Positions 1-7,682 of a stretch of 64,000 bases of DNA are shown here, one piece after another. Location of the stretch: contig AAXZ01000002.1 in NCBI GenBank assembly GCA_000169395.1, positions 124,001-188,000 on the forward strand. Reading direction: 5' to 3'. The notes beneath the pieces are model-generated. The model saw only the letters and a program-made list of their open reading frames with translations, was not told the origin of the DNA and did not search any database. The DNA is from Rhodobacteraceae bacterium HTCC2150. GTDB lineage: Bacteria > Pseudomonadota > Alphaproteobacteria > Rhodobacterales > Rhodobacteraceae. Made by a program: the position numbers and the translations under genes. Position 1 is the stretch's first letter; the number at the start of each line of letters is the position of its first letter.

Positions 1-1760
1 CGAACTCGTCCAATCGTTTCTGATTGGGCAAGCCGCGTTAAAGACAAACTATCGCTGTCACCGTCCAACGCCATTTGGCTTGCCTCATACTCAAAATCAC
101 GCCGACCATTGCGATTGCGAAAGATCAATTTTCCTTCGCGTTCAATGGCGTCGAATCCATAAGCAAGCATCAAAGGTTGCAGGCTAGCCCGCGCCGTTTC
201 AATATCGGGCAAAACATAGCCACGCACCATGCCATAAAGCTCGCTTGTATCCACACCGACAAGCCCTGCACGCTGGCAAATTTCCTCAACGACGTCGGCA
301 AGTGGTTGGTTCGCAGTACGCCCGGTCAACCAATGCCCACGTGCATAATTTTCACCATCCGACCAAACCGATGTTAGGTTTGGAAAGAACGGGAATGGTC
401 GAGCATCCCACGCCCAAACGTGTGCACGCGACATATCAACCATCAATCCATCATATAACTCAGAATAAGGATTGTTCGTCTCATCTTTCCAATATGAATA
501 AAGCGCCTCAAGGTACTTCATCTGCATCAAATCGTCACGAAATCCGTTGGAATATCTTGGAATACCGGATTCACTGGACTCCACATCAAGAAATCTGTTG
601 GGTTGATTGGTGCCTTTGTTGATAGCGGCACACCCAATTTCTGTGAACCAAATAGGCTTTGATCTGGGGACCCAATTCGTGGCAATCCAATTTCTAACCC
701 CACCAACACGTTCATGATGCGGCAATGACCACCAACTGTTCAAATCTTTGTATCGATATATCCAATCTTCGCCATGAGCCTCATCACTGATCGGGCTGCG
801 AATTTGGGCTTCACGGGCGTTTTCATGGGCATAAAACCAATCAAACCCCTCGCCGCCTTCAATATTTCCTTTAAGATAATCAAGGTTATAAATTTCACCA
901 AAATTCGCATCAGCGTGATCTTCACCATCGCGCCAATCTGACAGGGGTATGTAATTGTTGATCCCAACAAAATCGATGTTGGCATCCGCCCACAATGGAT
1001 CAAGGTGAAATAGAACGTCCCCTGACCCGTCTTGCGGATGATAACCAAAGTATTCTGACCAATCCGCGGCATAGCCGATATTGGTTTCAGGTCCTAAAAT
1101 CAAGCGCACTTCTGCGGCCAAACTGATAAGAGCTTGCACTGCTGGAAATCCACCAGTTGCATCACGCAACTGGGTCAATCCTCGCATTTCAGAACCGATG
1201 CAAAATGCCGTCACACCACCGGCCACCGCGCACAAATGTGCATAGTGTAAAATGAAACGTCGATATCCCCAATCTTCATCACCATTGTAAGAAACAACCG
1301 ATCCAGCAGTTGAAAAATTAGATGCCACGGCTTGACCGAAAAATTGATCAACCTCTTCAGCTAAAACCTCTGTTTGATCAGTCGTGCCAGTTAATCCTGG
1401 CGCTATCGTGCTGGTAATTCGGCCACGCCAAGGTAAAACCGCCTGATCTATATTTGAAGAATAAGGATCACCCAATCCATTACCTTCAAGAATTTCCATT
1501 AAAATAAATGGATAAAATACAGCATCTTGCCCATTGATATTAATGTTTTGAACGGCCTCAATTACCGATTGATCCGAGGGAGTTCCCCCATAAACTGGAC
1601 CATCATCATTTTCACCAACCGAAAGTGCCGTGTTGCGCGTAAGGCCCGAAACCGACCACGCAACACTGGCACCATCTTGCCCCATTGGCTCAACCTTCGG
1701 CCGAATGCTGCAATCATTTGCTTTCAAGTTGTCACCAAACCAACTGACAACCAATGAGAT
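1..1760 (-). pseudogene. GTA gene 15 (host specificity / tail fibre), 3' part after premature stop
   Basis: This is the continuation of GTA gene 15 in exactly the same frame as the upstream 278-codon piece, separated from it by one TAA at 1761-1763. The stretches I translated across the region have no further stop, and the frame runs off the window. Downstream of the stop the protein reads SLVVSWFGDNL, then a TIM-barrel-like section (GINNYIPLSDWRDG, NWIATNWVPRSKPIWFTEIG) and further baseplate-like sequence. The family product is about 1300 residues and sits at the tail tip, where it contacts the recipient cell. No convincing start follows the stop at once; the first in-frame ATG is at 1685. 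Identification from the family is firm; whether this part is translated is unknown. Confidence 0.85.
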
Positions 1761-2597
1761 TTATTTGCAATTCGGTACCTCGGCACGCAACGTATCCATT
1801 GAGGTTTCGAAATCTGATTTGCCACTTGGGGAATGCACGTTAAGCGCGCCTTGCTCACCCAAACCATTGCTTGAAAAAACAGGCGTTGTCGCTAATGAAA
1901 ACTCACCAGTACCGGGGATAAGGGCAACGCCTTCTGTACCCCCACAAACCGAGGTCGCAAGATCCCGACTGTCAGGTTGCGCATGACGAACAATCTCGAA
2001 TGAAAATTGTGGTACGCGGTTTCCAAATTTCGCAAGCGGCAGGTCTTCAATGACGACATAAGCCACGCCCCGATAGGCCGGGGCCATGCCTTCGCCCTCC
2101 ACCGCTTCAATCTTGGGATCCGGCAATTGATCGTCGGTGCCGTGATAAACTCGCATGTTCAGGTCGTCAGTTTCTATTTCAACGCCATCTGCCCAAACCC
2201 GACCTACACTGCGAATTTCACCTTCACAAAGGGCAATTGCCAAACTGGTCGAATAGGAATACGCCGTAATAGCAGGCCCTCTAGACGTGCCCTTGCCGCC
2301 GCCCGATGTGCTGGTTGATTCTAGAAACTTCGTGCCCCAGATTATCTGTCCCACAATACGCATGCGTCCATAAACATGGGCAATTGCACTGCCTTCGCTT
2401 GCACCAGTAAGACGGAAACGATCTATCTTGCCAGATTCAACAGCTTCTGCCCCAGAACCAAGCACTCTTTGATCAATGACCCGGCCCAAGGTTGCACCAA
2501 CCGCACGTCCAATTACCAATGAGGACAACCCCAAGGCTGATCCCCCAACGCCAGCACCGATCGCGGCACCCGCTGCACTTAAAAGTATGGTCGCCAT
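1761..2597 (-). CDS. GTA gene 15 N-terminal fragment (278 aa, truncated)
   Basis: This is the N-terminal piece of the GTA baseplate/host-specificity protein. It opens with a glycine-rich hydrophobic segment (residues 5-45) and then the conserved phage-tail section with motifs such as SYSTSLAIALCEGEI and RVWADG. It ends at CK followed by TAA. Relatives do not stop here: the expected continuation SLVVSWFGD follows directly in the same frame. At 278 residues it is about a fifth of the family length, so alone it is probably non-functional. Its start overlaps the end of the gene 14 peptidase by one base, as expected for a coupled tail operon. The in-frame TAA could be a real nonsense mutation, readthrough or a sequence error. 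Confidence 0.85.
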   Translation of the reverse strand: MATILLSAAGAAIGAGVGGSALGLSSLVIGRAVGATLGRVIDQRVLGSGAEAVESGKIDRFRLTGASEGSAIAHVYGRMRIVGQIIWGTKFLESTSTSGGGKGTSRGPAITAYSYSTSLAIALCEGEIRSVGRVWADGVEIETDDLNMRVYHGTDDQLPDPKIEAVEGEGMAPAYRGVAYVVIEDLPLAKFGNRVPQFSFEIVRHAQPDSRDLATSVCGGTEGVALIPGTGEFSLATTPVFSSNGLGEQGALNVHSPSGKSDFETSMDTLRAEVPNCK

Positions 2598-3043
2598 CAG
2601 ATGCTCCTGTTTGGAAATTCAAAACACGCCGCTAGACGCTTGGCCCATGGCAATGACAAGGGGTTTTCAACAACACCGTGGCGCGAATATGCATGGATAA
2701 AGTTCAGACGGTTCTCGGGCCCTTGCGAAACAATGCCAAGGTGCTTGGCCACAGCCCCGTTTCGCATACGAAATAACACCAAATCGCCCGCCGCCAATCT
2801 GTCTATGGGTTTTTCCGCCAGATGCCGGCTTGCCGCTGCCCACAGAACTTCTTGGCGACTTGGCTCAGACCAATCCTGCGTATAGGGCGGTACAAATTCA
2901 GGCTCGTGCCCGTAAATTTCGCGCCACACACCCCGAACAAGCCCAAGACAATCGCACCCAGCCCCTTTGACACTTGCTTGGTGCACATAGGGCGTGCCAA
3001 TCCAACCGCTTGCCGCGGTCACAACTTCCTGTTGAATGTTCAT
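2597..3043 (-). CDS. GTA gene 14, NlpC/P60 cell-wall peptidase
   Basis: This 148-residue NlpC/P60-fold cysteine peptidase is gene 14 of the RcGTA-type cluster. In GTA particles it is a tail-associated enzyme thought to cleave peptidoglycan during DNA entry. The catalytic cysteine lies in the GAGCDCLGLVR motif (Cys32), and the conserved histidine is in AKHLGIV (His101); FIHAYS (His117) fits a further active-site position. Length is normal for the family. It lies between gene 13 (2-base gap) and gene 15 (1-base overlap), so the tail-tip genes are probably co-translated. No defect is visible. Confidence 0.93.
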   Translation of the reverse strand: MNIQQEVVTAASGWIGTPYVHQASVKGAGCDCLGLVRGVWREIYGHEPEFVPPYTQDWSEPSRQEVLWAAASRHLAEKPIDRLAAGDLVLFRMRNGAVAKHLGIVSQGPENRLNFIHAYSRHGVVENPLSLPWAKRLAACFEFPNRSI

Positions 3044-3045
3044 GG

Positions 3046-3939
3046 TTATTCGCTCGCAAACAGGCTTGCGCCCTCATTGGGGTCAGACGAATTGGGATAT
3101 GCCATCATCCAATCTTCACCTGGAATATGCGGGAAACCTTGAAAATTTAGAAAATTGTCAAATTTCAAACGACATGTCGTGGTGGATTTATCGCACCCCG
3201 CAATCAACTTCACCTCGTCGCCGGCTTTCAAATTCGCGCGCAGTTCTTGCCACAAGGAAACCACACGGTCTTGGCCAACCATTCTGTCTGATTTTATCAA
3301 ACCTTTTAAACCCGCTGCGTCCCCGGACAAAACAACCAATCGCCCGCGTTCAAACCAGCGGTCTTCGAACTGATCCATATCGGTAAACGAAAAATTCACG
3401 CCTGCAATGTCGTTGTCTAATACCGCATTCACAAAATACCCCGGTATTTCCAAATCAAAACGACAAGCCGCATCACCAAGGATCGCTGAACAAGGCCGTT
3501 GATAAATTCGCCCTTTGGGTTGATTTAAAACTTCCGCCAATCCGCGTAATTCTGCCTGAAATGCACCACCTTGGCGTTGCAACTCACCCAATGATCCGCG
3601 AAAATTCAAAACGCGAATATTTACGTCGTCCCAATTCACCATCCAACTTTCAACTTCGGCCCCATCAAAACGCCCAGCCAAAATATCTGCCTCGGTTACC
3701 GAAACAGACGAAAGCGCCCCGAACGCCTCGGTGTTATCTACGGCAAGCCCCGTTGATTGCTGCAAATTACTGGCCGTAAGACCACCGTTCGCCTCGCAAA
3801 TAATTCCATCTATTTCCAAGGGTTGATCGTGATCCGTAAACCCAAAGCTTACGCCATCACTGCGCCGAATAATCCAGCACCTCGCCACGTGTGTTGCCCC
3901 AGTGCGCAAATGTTCATAAAGTTCCTGACTGCCCATCAT
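3046..3939 (-). CDS. GTA gene 13, DUF2163 tail-hub protein
   Basis: This 297-residue protein has the DUF2163 organisation typical of RcGTA gene 13: an N-terminal half beginning near ELYEHLRTGATHVARCW and the conserved C-terminal part with HIPGEDWMMAYPN. Four conserved cysteines (in RPCSAILGDAACRF, AGCDKSTTTCRLKF) match the metal-binding hub protein of the GTA baseplate. It overlaps gene 12 by 4 bases and is followed 2 bases later by gene 14. Nothing in the frame looks broken. Confidence 0.92.
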   Translation of the reverse strand: MMGSQELYEHLRTGATHVARCWIIRRSDGVSFGFTDHDQPLEIDGIICEANGGLTASNLQQSTGLAVDNTEAFGALSSVSVTEADILAGRFDGAEVESWMVNWDDVNIRVLNFRGSLGELQRQGGAFQAELRGLAEVLNQPKGRIYQRPCSAILGDAACRFDLEIPGYFVNAVLDNDIAGVNFSFTDMDQFEDRWFERGRLVVLSGDAAGLKGLIKSDRMVGQDRVVSLWQELRANLKAGDEVKLIAGCDKSTTTCRLKFDNFLNFQGFPHIPGEDWMMAYPNSSDPNEGASLFASE

Positions 3940-4568
3940 ACGCGCACCTCAACTACGGGAACATTTGGTACATCACCGGCACGAAAACTGGCCACCGATG
4001 TCTGGATCCGGTCTGTGTCAAACCGAACAGGCACGTCAAATTCAAATCCTGCCGAAATCGTCGCACCATCGTAAGGCGCGTCATTAAATTCAATGCGCCC
4101 TGTGGTTACGTCCAATTCAAATTCAACGGAAAGATAGTTTTCCACATCTTCTACAGACACCCGAACAGAGCCTTGAACGGGTTTCGTGACGGGGCGATGG
4201 TATTCCTGCGCACCTGATCGGTACTGTTTTTGCAGATAGAAAACTTTGTTTTCGCCGTCACCTTTACCAATAATTTGATCCGCTGGGCCAATGTCTTTGG
4301 AAGGTAAACAAGATTTGAAATCGCCCCAATCTTTCCACCGAAATCCATAAAGTTGGCCTTGCCGAGCTTCAAAAAAGGCAATCATCGCGCTGACATCATC
4401 CAAGGATCGGAGGCTAATACCTGCATCATACCGACGACGACCATGGGCCCAAGGCGTATTGCGTTCCTCAAATCCATTAGCCAAAGTCACAATATCAGTA
4501 CGCCTTTCGGGCCCACCAATTGAACCAAAACTAAGATTGGACGGAAATCTAACATCATGAAAATTCAT
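3936..4568 (-). CDS. GTA gene 12, DUF2460 distal tail protein
   Basis: This 210-residue DUF2460 protein is RcGTA gene 12, the distal tail component joining the tail tube to the baseplate hub. It begins MNFHDVRFPSNLSFG, close to the family start, and carries the conserved GFRWKDWGDFKS segment and a C-terminal beta-rich part ending in a valine-rich tail. The gene overlaps gene 13 by four bases and follows gene 11 by 8 bases. Length and frame are normal. Confidence 0.93.
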   Translation of the reverse strand: MNFHDVRFPSNLSFGSIGGPERRTDIVTLANGFEERNTPWAHGRRRYDAGISLRSLDDVSAMIAFFEARQGQLYGFRWKDWGDFKSCLPSKDIGPADQIIGKGDGENKVFYLQKQYRSGAQEYHRPVTKPVQGSVRVSVEDVENYLSVEFELDVTTGRIEFNDAPYDGATISAGFEFDVPVRFDTDRIQTSVASFRAGDVPNVPVVEVRV

Positions 4569-4576
4569 TCATTTTC

Positions 4577-5242
4577 CTATCTGTTACGCTGACCACGCGC
4601 TAAGGCGCGACTTGCTTGGGCAGCAATTTGGCTTTGTGATCTTTGGAAACCGGCAACATCAGGGGTGGTGATATTCATCACAACGTTCACGGCGCGCGAA
4701 CCACCCTGTGCCTGCACGCCAAGGCGCCCGTCTGCACCTCGTGTCAGCGGCATGATTGCCTCAGGCCCCGCTTCGCCCATCAACCCCATCTTCCCGCCAC
4801 GCATGGGGAAATTCATCGCACCCGAAATAACGCCGCCTTGGGCAAAGGGCATAACGCGGCCTTGGGTAAACCCTGCCCCATTGGCAAATGGTAAAATTGC
4901 CGACGCCAAACCATTGATACTATTTGCAATCAACCCGCCAGCCGCATTCTGGATAGGTCGCATCGCCACGTTGTAAACATTGTCGATAATTGATGTTGCC
5001 ACCATTCTCAGGGCATCAGACGCACGCAGCCCATCAAAGACCAATCCATCAAATGCTCGGCGTAAACCCCCACCTATGGACGTAGAAAGCGATGAAATTT
5101 CGCGATTGGTAAACGTCATGGTTTCACGCATAGCCAGAAGTTCACCGTTAAAGGCCGCAGCCAATGCCGCCGCGCCACCGATAGACACTTCCAACGCTTC
5201 GATCTGGTCGTCTAAATCCTCAAGACTTTCAATATCTGCCAT
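4577..5242 (-). CDS. GTA gene 11, short tail tape-measure protein
   Basis: This 221-residue protein is the short tape measure of the RcGTA family. The sequence has an N-terminal helical region (residues 1-50), a hydrophobic glycine/alanine-rich middle, and the characteristic MGEAGPEAIMPLTRG motif found in many tape-measure proteins. GTA tape measures are far shorter than phage ones because the GTA tail is short. It lies between the small chaperone gene (10.1) and gene 12 with almost no spacing. No lesion seen. Confidence 0.93.
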   Translation of the reverse strand: MADIESLEDLDDQIEALEVSIGGAAALAAAFNGELLAMRETMTFTNREISSLSTSIGGGLRRAFDGLVFDGLRASDALRMVATSIIDNVYNVAMRPIQNAAGGLIANSINGLASAILPFANGAGFTQGRVMPFAQGGVISGAMNFPMRGGKMGLMGEAGPEAIMPLTRGADGRLGVQAQGGSRAVNVVMNITTPDVAGFQRSQSQIAAQASRALARGQRNR

Positions 5243-5243
5243 T

Positions 5244-5441
5244 CTATTCTCCTGCTTGTGAGGTGTCGGGAAACTTTGCCAACAGATCGTTCAGTCGTCG
5301 GCGGTTAATGGGAGCAAGCCCGCTATCAATGCCCAACATCAAATACAATTCTGCTGGCGTTAGCGCCCAAAAATCCGCGGGCAACAGCTGTAATCGTTGC
5401 ATTCCTGCTTGCATCAAGGCGGGCCAATCAAGGTTCTTCAT
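5244..5441 (-). CDS. GTA gene 10.1, small tail assembly chaperone
   Basis: This 65-residue protein matches the small tail-assembly chaperone family found between genes 10 and 11 of RcGTA-like clusters. The diagnostic part is LPADFWALTPAELYLMLG followed by a basic helix. Its start overlaps the end of gene 10 by four bases, the layout seen for paired tail chaperones that chaperone the tape-measure protein during tail assembly. It is intact. Confidence 0.88.
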   Translation of the reverse strand: MKNLDWPALMQAGMQRLQLLPADFWALTPAELYLMLGIDSGLAPINRRRLNDLLAKFPDTSQAGE

Positions 5442-5758
5442 TGCGTCTCAGGCACGTGAAACGCCCGAACCAACAGTTGCGCTGCAACTTTGGCCGCAGC
5501 GATAGGGCCACCCGCAATTTCCGCGTTCATCAAGTCGGAATTTTGCCCCTGCCAACCCCCGCCACGTAAACCAGCGACAATCAAGTGCAACACATCTCGT
5601 GTGCTAAATGCCCCAGTTTCAAACCGTTCGACCAGTTCAACCAACCCACCAGTTTCCAAATGGCTTTCTAACTCTGCCAAACTGCCAAGCGTTAATTTCA
5701 ACACATGGCTTTCACCGTCGATGTTAAGGGCGACCTCCCCCGTCAAAGGATTAACCAT
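5438..5758 (-). CDS. GTA gene 10, tail assembly chaperone / GTA family protein
   Basis: This 106-residue protein is GTA gene 10. It begins MVNPLTGEVALNIDGE and continues with a helical region including LTLGSLAELES, a hallmark of tail-tube-chaperone proteins of this family. It lies between the major tail protein (gene 9, one-base overlap) and gene 10.1. It probably works with 10.1 in loading tail tube subunits onto the tape measure. Length normal, no break. Confidence 0.9.
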   Translation of the reverse strand: MVNPLTGEVALNIDGESHVLKLTLGSLAELESHLETGGLVELVERFETGAFSTRDVLHLIVAGLRGGGWQGQNSDLMNAEIAGGPIAAAKVAAQLLVRAFHVPETQ

Positions 5759-6171
5759 TAAAGCGCCGAAAAGGTAATTTCGCCGGCTGATACCAAACTC
5801 ATCTCGTAAGTGGCCTCGCCGTCATGACTTCCGGCGTATTCGATCGATGAAATCTGAAACGGCCCTTCCACAGTGCCAAAATCAGGGATAATAACTTGAA
5901 AATCGGGCACTTCGCCGTCAAAAAACACCTGGCGTGCGCGTTCATCGGTACCCTCGTCTTTGAAAATGCCAGACCCAGAGATCGACGCCGTTTTAACGCC
6001 TGCGCCTGCCAACAATTCGCGCCATCCACCTTGGGATTCAAGGCTCGTAACATCCACAGGTTCCGCATTAAACGTGATCCGTGTGGCCCTAAGACCGGCG
6101 ATTGTTTCAAACTGCCCATTGCCCGTTAAATCGAGCTTGATCAACAGATCCTTACCGCTTTGTGCTACCAT
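5758..6171 (-). CDS. GTA gene 9, major tail tube protein
   Basis: This 137-residue protein is the major tail protein of the GTA particle. It begins MVAQSGKDLLIKLDL, with the conserved VDVTSLESQGGWRELLAGAG and SGSGIFKDEG segments of the TP901-1-like tail tube family. A good ribosome binding site (TTGGAG) lies about 10 bases before the ATG. The gene is intact, in contrast to the neighbouring gene 8. It forms stacked rings making the tail tube. Confidence 0.93.
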   Translation of the reverse strand: MVAQSGKDLLIKLDLTGNGQFETIAGLRATRITFNAEPVDVTSLESQGGWRELLAGAGVKTASISGSGIFKDEGTDERARQVFFDGEVPDFQVIIPDFGTVEGPFQISSIEYAGSHDGEATYEMSLVSAGEITFSAL

Positions 6172-6194
6172 TTTGTTACTCCAATATACTGAAT

Positions 6195-6316
6195 TTAATC
6201 TGAAATTCGCGCTCGAAAGCGTAGATCGATTTGATTACTTTGCCCGTTTCGCGTTCGCTTTGCCGTTGCTCGCAGAAAATGAAGAAAGCACAAATTACCT
6301 GAGTCCAAAATCAAAT
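6195..6316 (-). pseudogene. Out-of-frame C-terminal end of GTA gene 8
   Basis: When read one base out of register with the upstream gene 8 frame, this stretch encodes FLHFLRATAKR, then QIDLRFRARISD and a TAA at 6195-6197. This is the conserved C-terminus expected for gene 8 (the family ends in a segment like IDLRFRAR). It restores a normal length of about 135 residues and a normal 23-base gap to gene 9. The frame is lost at the run of eight C on the plus strand (6317-6324). Confidence 0.85.
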
Positions 6317-6603
6317 CCCCCCCCTACCAACACCTCACCAATCAGCGAGGCCACGTTTTTTGCTTGCAAGAAACCAGATCCATTGCTGACCACGCTCACC
6401 ACAAAATCATGCCGCGTTCCCGCGCCGGTTTTGTCACTGGCATCACGCATGTCATCCAACCCAAGCGAGATATAAATCGCGGGCGGCGTTCCTGTTGGCG
6501 AGGCATCAAAAATGTTTCCCGAAACAGCTGTATTTAACTCGGTGTTCGCCACCAACGCTTGAAAAACCGCAGTTTGCAGGGCCGCTGAAAACGCAATGCT
6601 CAT
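6295..6603 (-). CDS. GTA gene 8 (DUF3168), frameshifted at a G8 tract
   Basis: The readable product has 102 residues. It begins MSIAFSAALQTAVFQAL and carries the typical GTPPAIYISLG and HDFVVSVVS segments of the DUF3168 tail-terminator family. It is cut short: after VLVGGG it runs out of frame and stops at a TAA at 6295-6297. A single G too many in the eight-base G run (plus-strand C at 6317-6324) explains this; with seven G the frame would continue to a normal C-terminus at 6195. The gene overlaps gene 7 by 4 bases. It may be a pseudogene, be rescued by slippage, or reflect a homopolymer error. Confidence 0.88.
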   Translation of the reverse strand: MSIAFSAALQTAVFQALVANTELNTAVSGNIFDASPTGTPPAIYISLGLDDMRDASDKTGAGTRHDFVVSVVSNGSGFLQAKNVASLIGEVLVGGGFDFGLR

Positions 6604-6887
6604 ACCAACTCCTCTTCAATCACCTGGCACATCAAAAACGCATCCAATTTGAATGAATCACTGACCGATTGGATCAAAAACGTGCGCTGTCCCTCTCGAA
6701 ATCGTTGGTCAGGACGGGGTCGAGAGGGCGATCCAATCGGTGCTGCGCGAACCACAATTCGATACTTTTGAATGGAAATGGCGACACCGTTTTGCGCCGC
6801 CTCTCGCCCACTATTTGCACTAACTTCTGCCCACAACTCGCCAAGAGGTGTCCAAATTTCGGAAAATCCACCCGCACCATCAGGCAC
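6600..6887 (-). CDS. GTA gene 7, head-tail adaptor (N-terminally truncated)
   Basis: This 95-residue frame encodes the head-closure/adaptor protein of the GTA (PDGAGGFSEIWTPLGELWAEV, RFREGQRTFLI). The listed start is a GTG at 6885-6887, but the true family start lies 16 codons upstream, at an ATG at 6933-6935. That upstream part encodes MGLKLNRKLVLE and is then interrupted by TAA at 6897-6899. Reinitiation at the GTG just behind the stop could still give a protein lacking about 16 residues. All conserved core positions are present. It is the second of three broken genes in the cluster. Confidence 0.85.
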   Translation of the reverse strand: MPDGAGGFSEIWTPLGELWAEVSANSGREAAQNGVAISIQKYRIVVRAAPIGSPSRPRPDQRFREGQRTFLIQSVSDSFKLDAFLMCQVIEEELV

Positions 6888-6935
6888 ACGTGCGGCTTAT
6901 TCCAAAACTAGTTTTCTGTTCAATTTCAGCCCCAT
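6888..6935 (-). pseudogene. Detached N-terminus of GTA gene 7 with in-frame TAA
   Basis: The ATG at 6933-6935 lies one base after the gene 6 stop (TGA at 6937-6939), a typical coupled start. Twelve codons follow (MGLKLNRKLVLE), then TAA at 6897-6899, then AAR and the gene 7 body in the same frame. Related proteins have an unbroken basic N-terminus of this kind leading into the PDGAGGF motif, so the TAA replaces a sense codon. Confidence 0.8.
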
Positions 6936-6936
6936 A

Positions 6937-7524
6937 TCAAGCCCGCCCCAAACGCATAGGTCGATATTTGCCAATCAAATCCATCACACTTTGTGGCAAC
7001 GCACTGCCACTTTCATTCGCGTCACGATCTTCATAAAACTTGGCCGCAACCATCATACAGGCTTGCGCAACATCAGAAGGCACCTCGGTCCAGTCGTCCC
7101 CAAACCCGGCCTCAAACACCAAAATCGCCTGCCCATTGCTGGGTATGAATGGCAATGAACCCGTTTTGGCGACCAACTTAGGGCGATCCACCGCTGGCAA
7201 CAATCGAAGCGTGTTTAGATCCACCAACGTCGCGGCCCCATCCATGTTTTCAAGTGCAACGGATTCCAGCGCGACAACTGGGGCGACAGGCAAGGATTGT
7301 ACCGATCCGGTCGCCCAAGAGGTCAAAGTCCAAGAAAAACGGCGCTTTAGCACCGCCTTACCGATGCGCGCTTCAATGGCGGCCAGTGCTGCACGCAAAC
7401 AGGTTTCCAAAACACTGTCCTGCAGATTATCGTCCGCAAAACCACTGCCAAGACGCAAGTGTTCGCGAAATTCGGCAAGGGGCAACACCCCCGATGCAAC
7501 GGGCGAAAGCTCAATCAACATCAT
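6937..7524 (-). CDS. GTA gene 6, head-tail connector protein
   Basis: This 195-residue protein belongs to the phage gp6-like head-tail connector family as found in RcGTA gene 6. It contains the N-terminal EFREHLRL segment, the helix ARIGKAVLKRRFSWTL and the C-terminal family motif DLIGKYRPMRLGRA. It attaches below the portal to link head and tail. It follows the capsid gene after a 158-base gap that contains no recognisable gene. The frame is intact. Confidence 0.9.
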   Translation of the reverse strand: MMLIELSPVASGVLPLAEFREHLRLGSGFADDNLQDSVLETCLRAALAAIEARIGKAVLKRRFSWTLTSWATGSVQSLPVAPVVALESVALENMDGAATLVDLNTLRLLPAVDRPKLVAKTGSLPFIPSNGQAILVFEAGFGDDWTEVPSDVAQACMMVAAKFYEDRDANESGSALPQSVMDLIGKYRPMRLGRA

Positions 7525-7566
7525 TTGAATTCTCCGTGCTCACCTCATGAAATGAAAAAGCGCGCG

Positions 7567-7599
7567 CAGCTGCGTTGCCCCGACGGAGGAGAGCAGCTG
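7567..7599 (-). terminator. Possible attenuator hairpin between GTA genes 5 and 6
   Basis: A 7-bp perfect stem (CAGCTGC pairing with GCAGCTG, 19-base loop) lies in the 158-base gap after the capsid gene. On the minus strand it is followed, after a GC-rich spacer, by CTTTTTC. It could lower transcription into the tail genes relative to capsid, but the T-run is not adjacent to the stem, so this is weak. Confidence 0.25.
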
Positions 7600-7682
7600 G
7601 CCAACACATATTTGCTACGCGCACTTGTTGCTCCCCACTAAAAAGTGGCGAACTTTCGCATTAATCCCTACCTTCTAAGGGT

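Noticed and set aside
740-1072. 110-residue minus-strand frame inside gene 15
   Set aside because: It is a different frame of the GTA gene 15 DNA; the conserved TIM-barrel-like sequence is in the other frame.
5960-6475. 171-residue plus-strand frame across genes 8 and 9
   Set aside because: It is antisense to two recognised GTA genes and shows low-complexity, unnatural composition.
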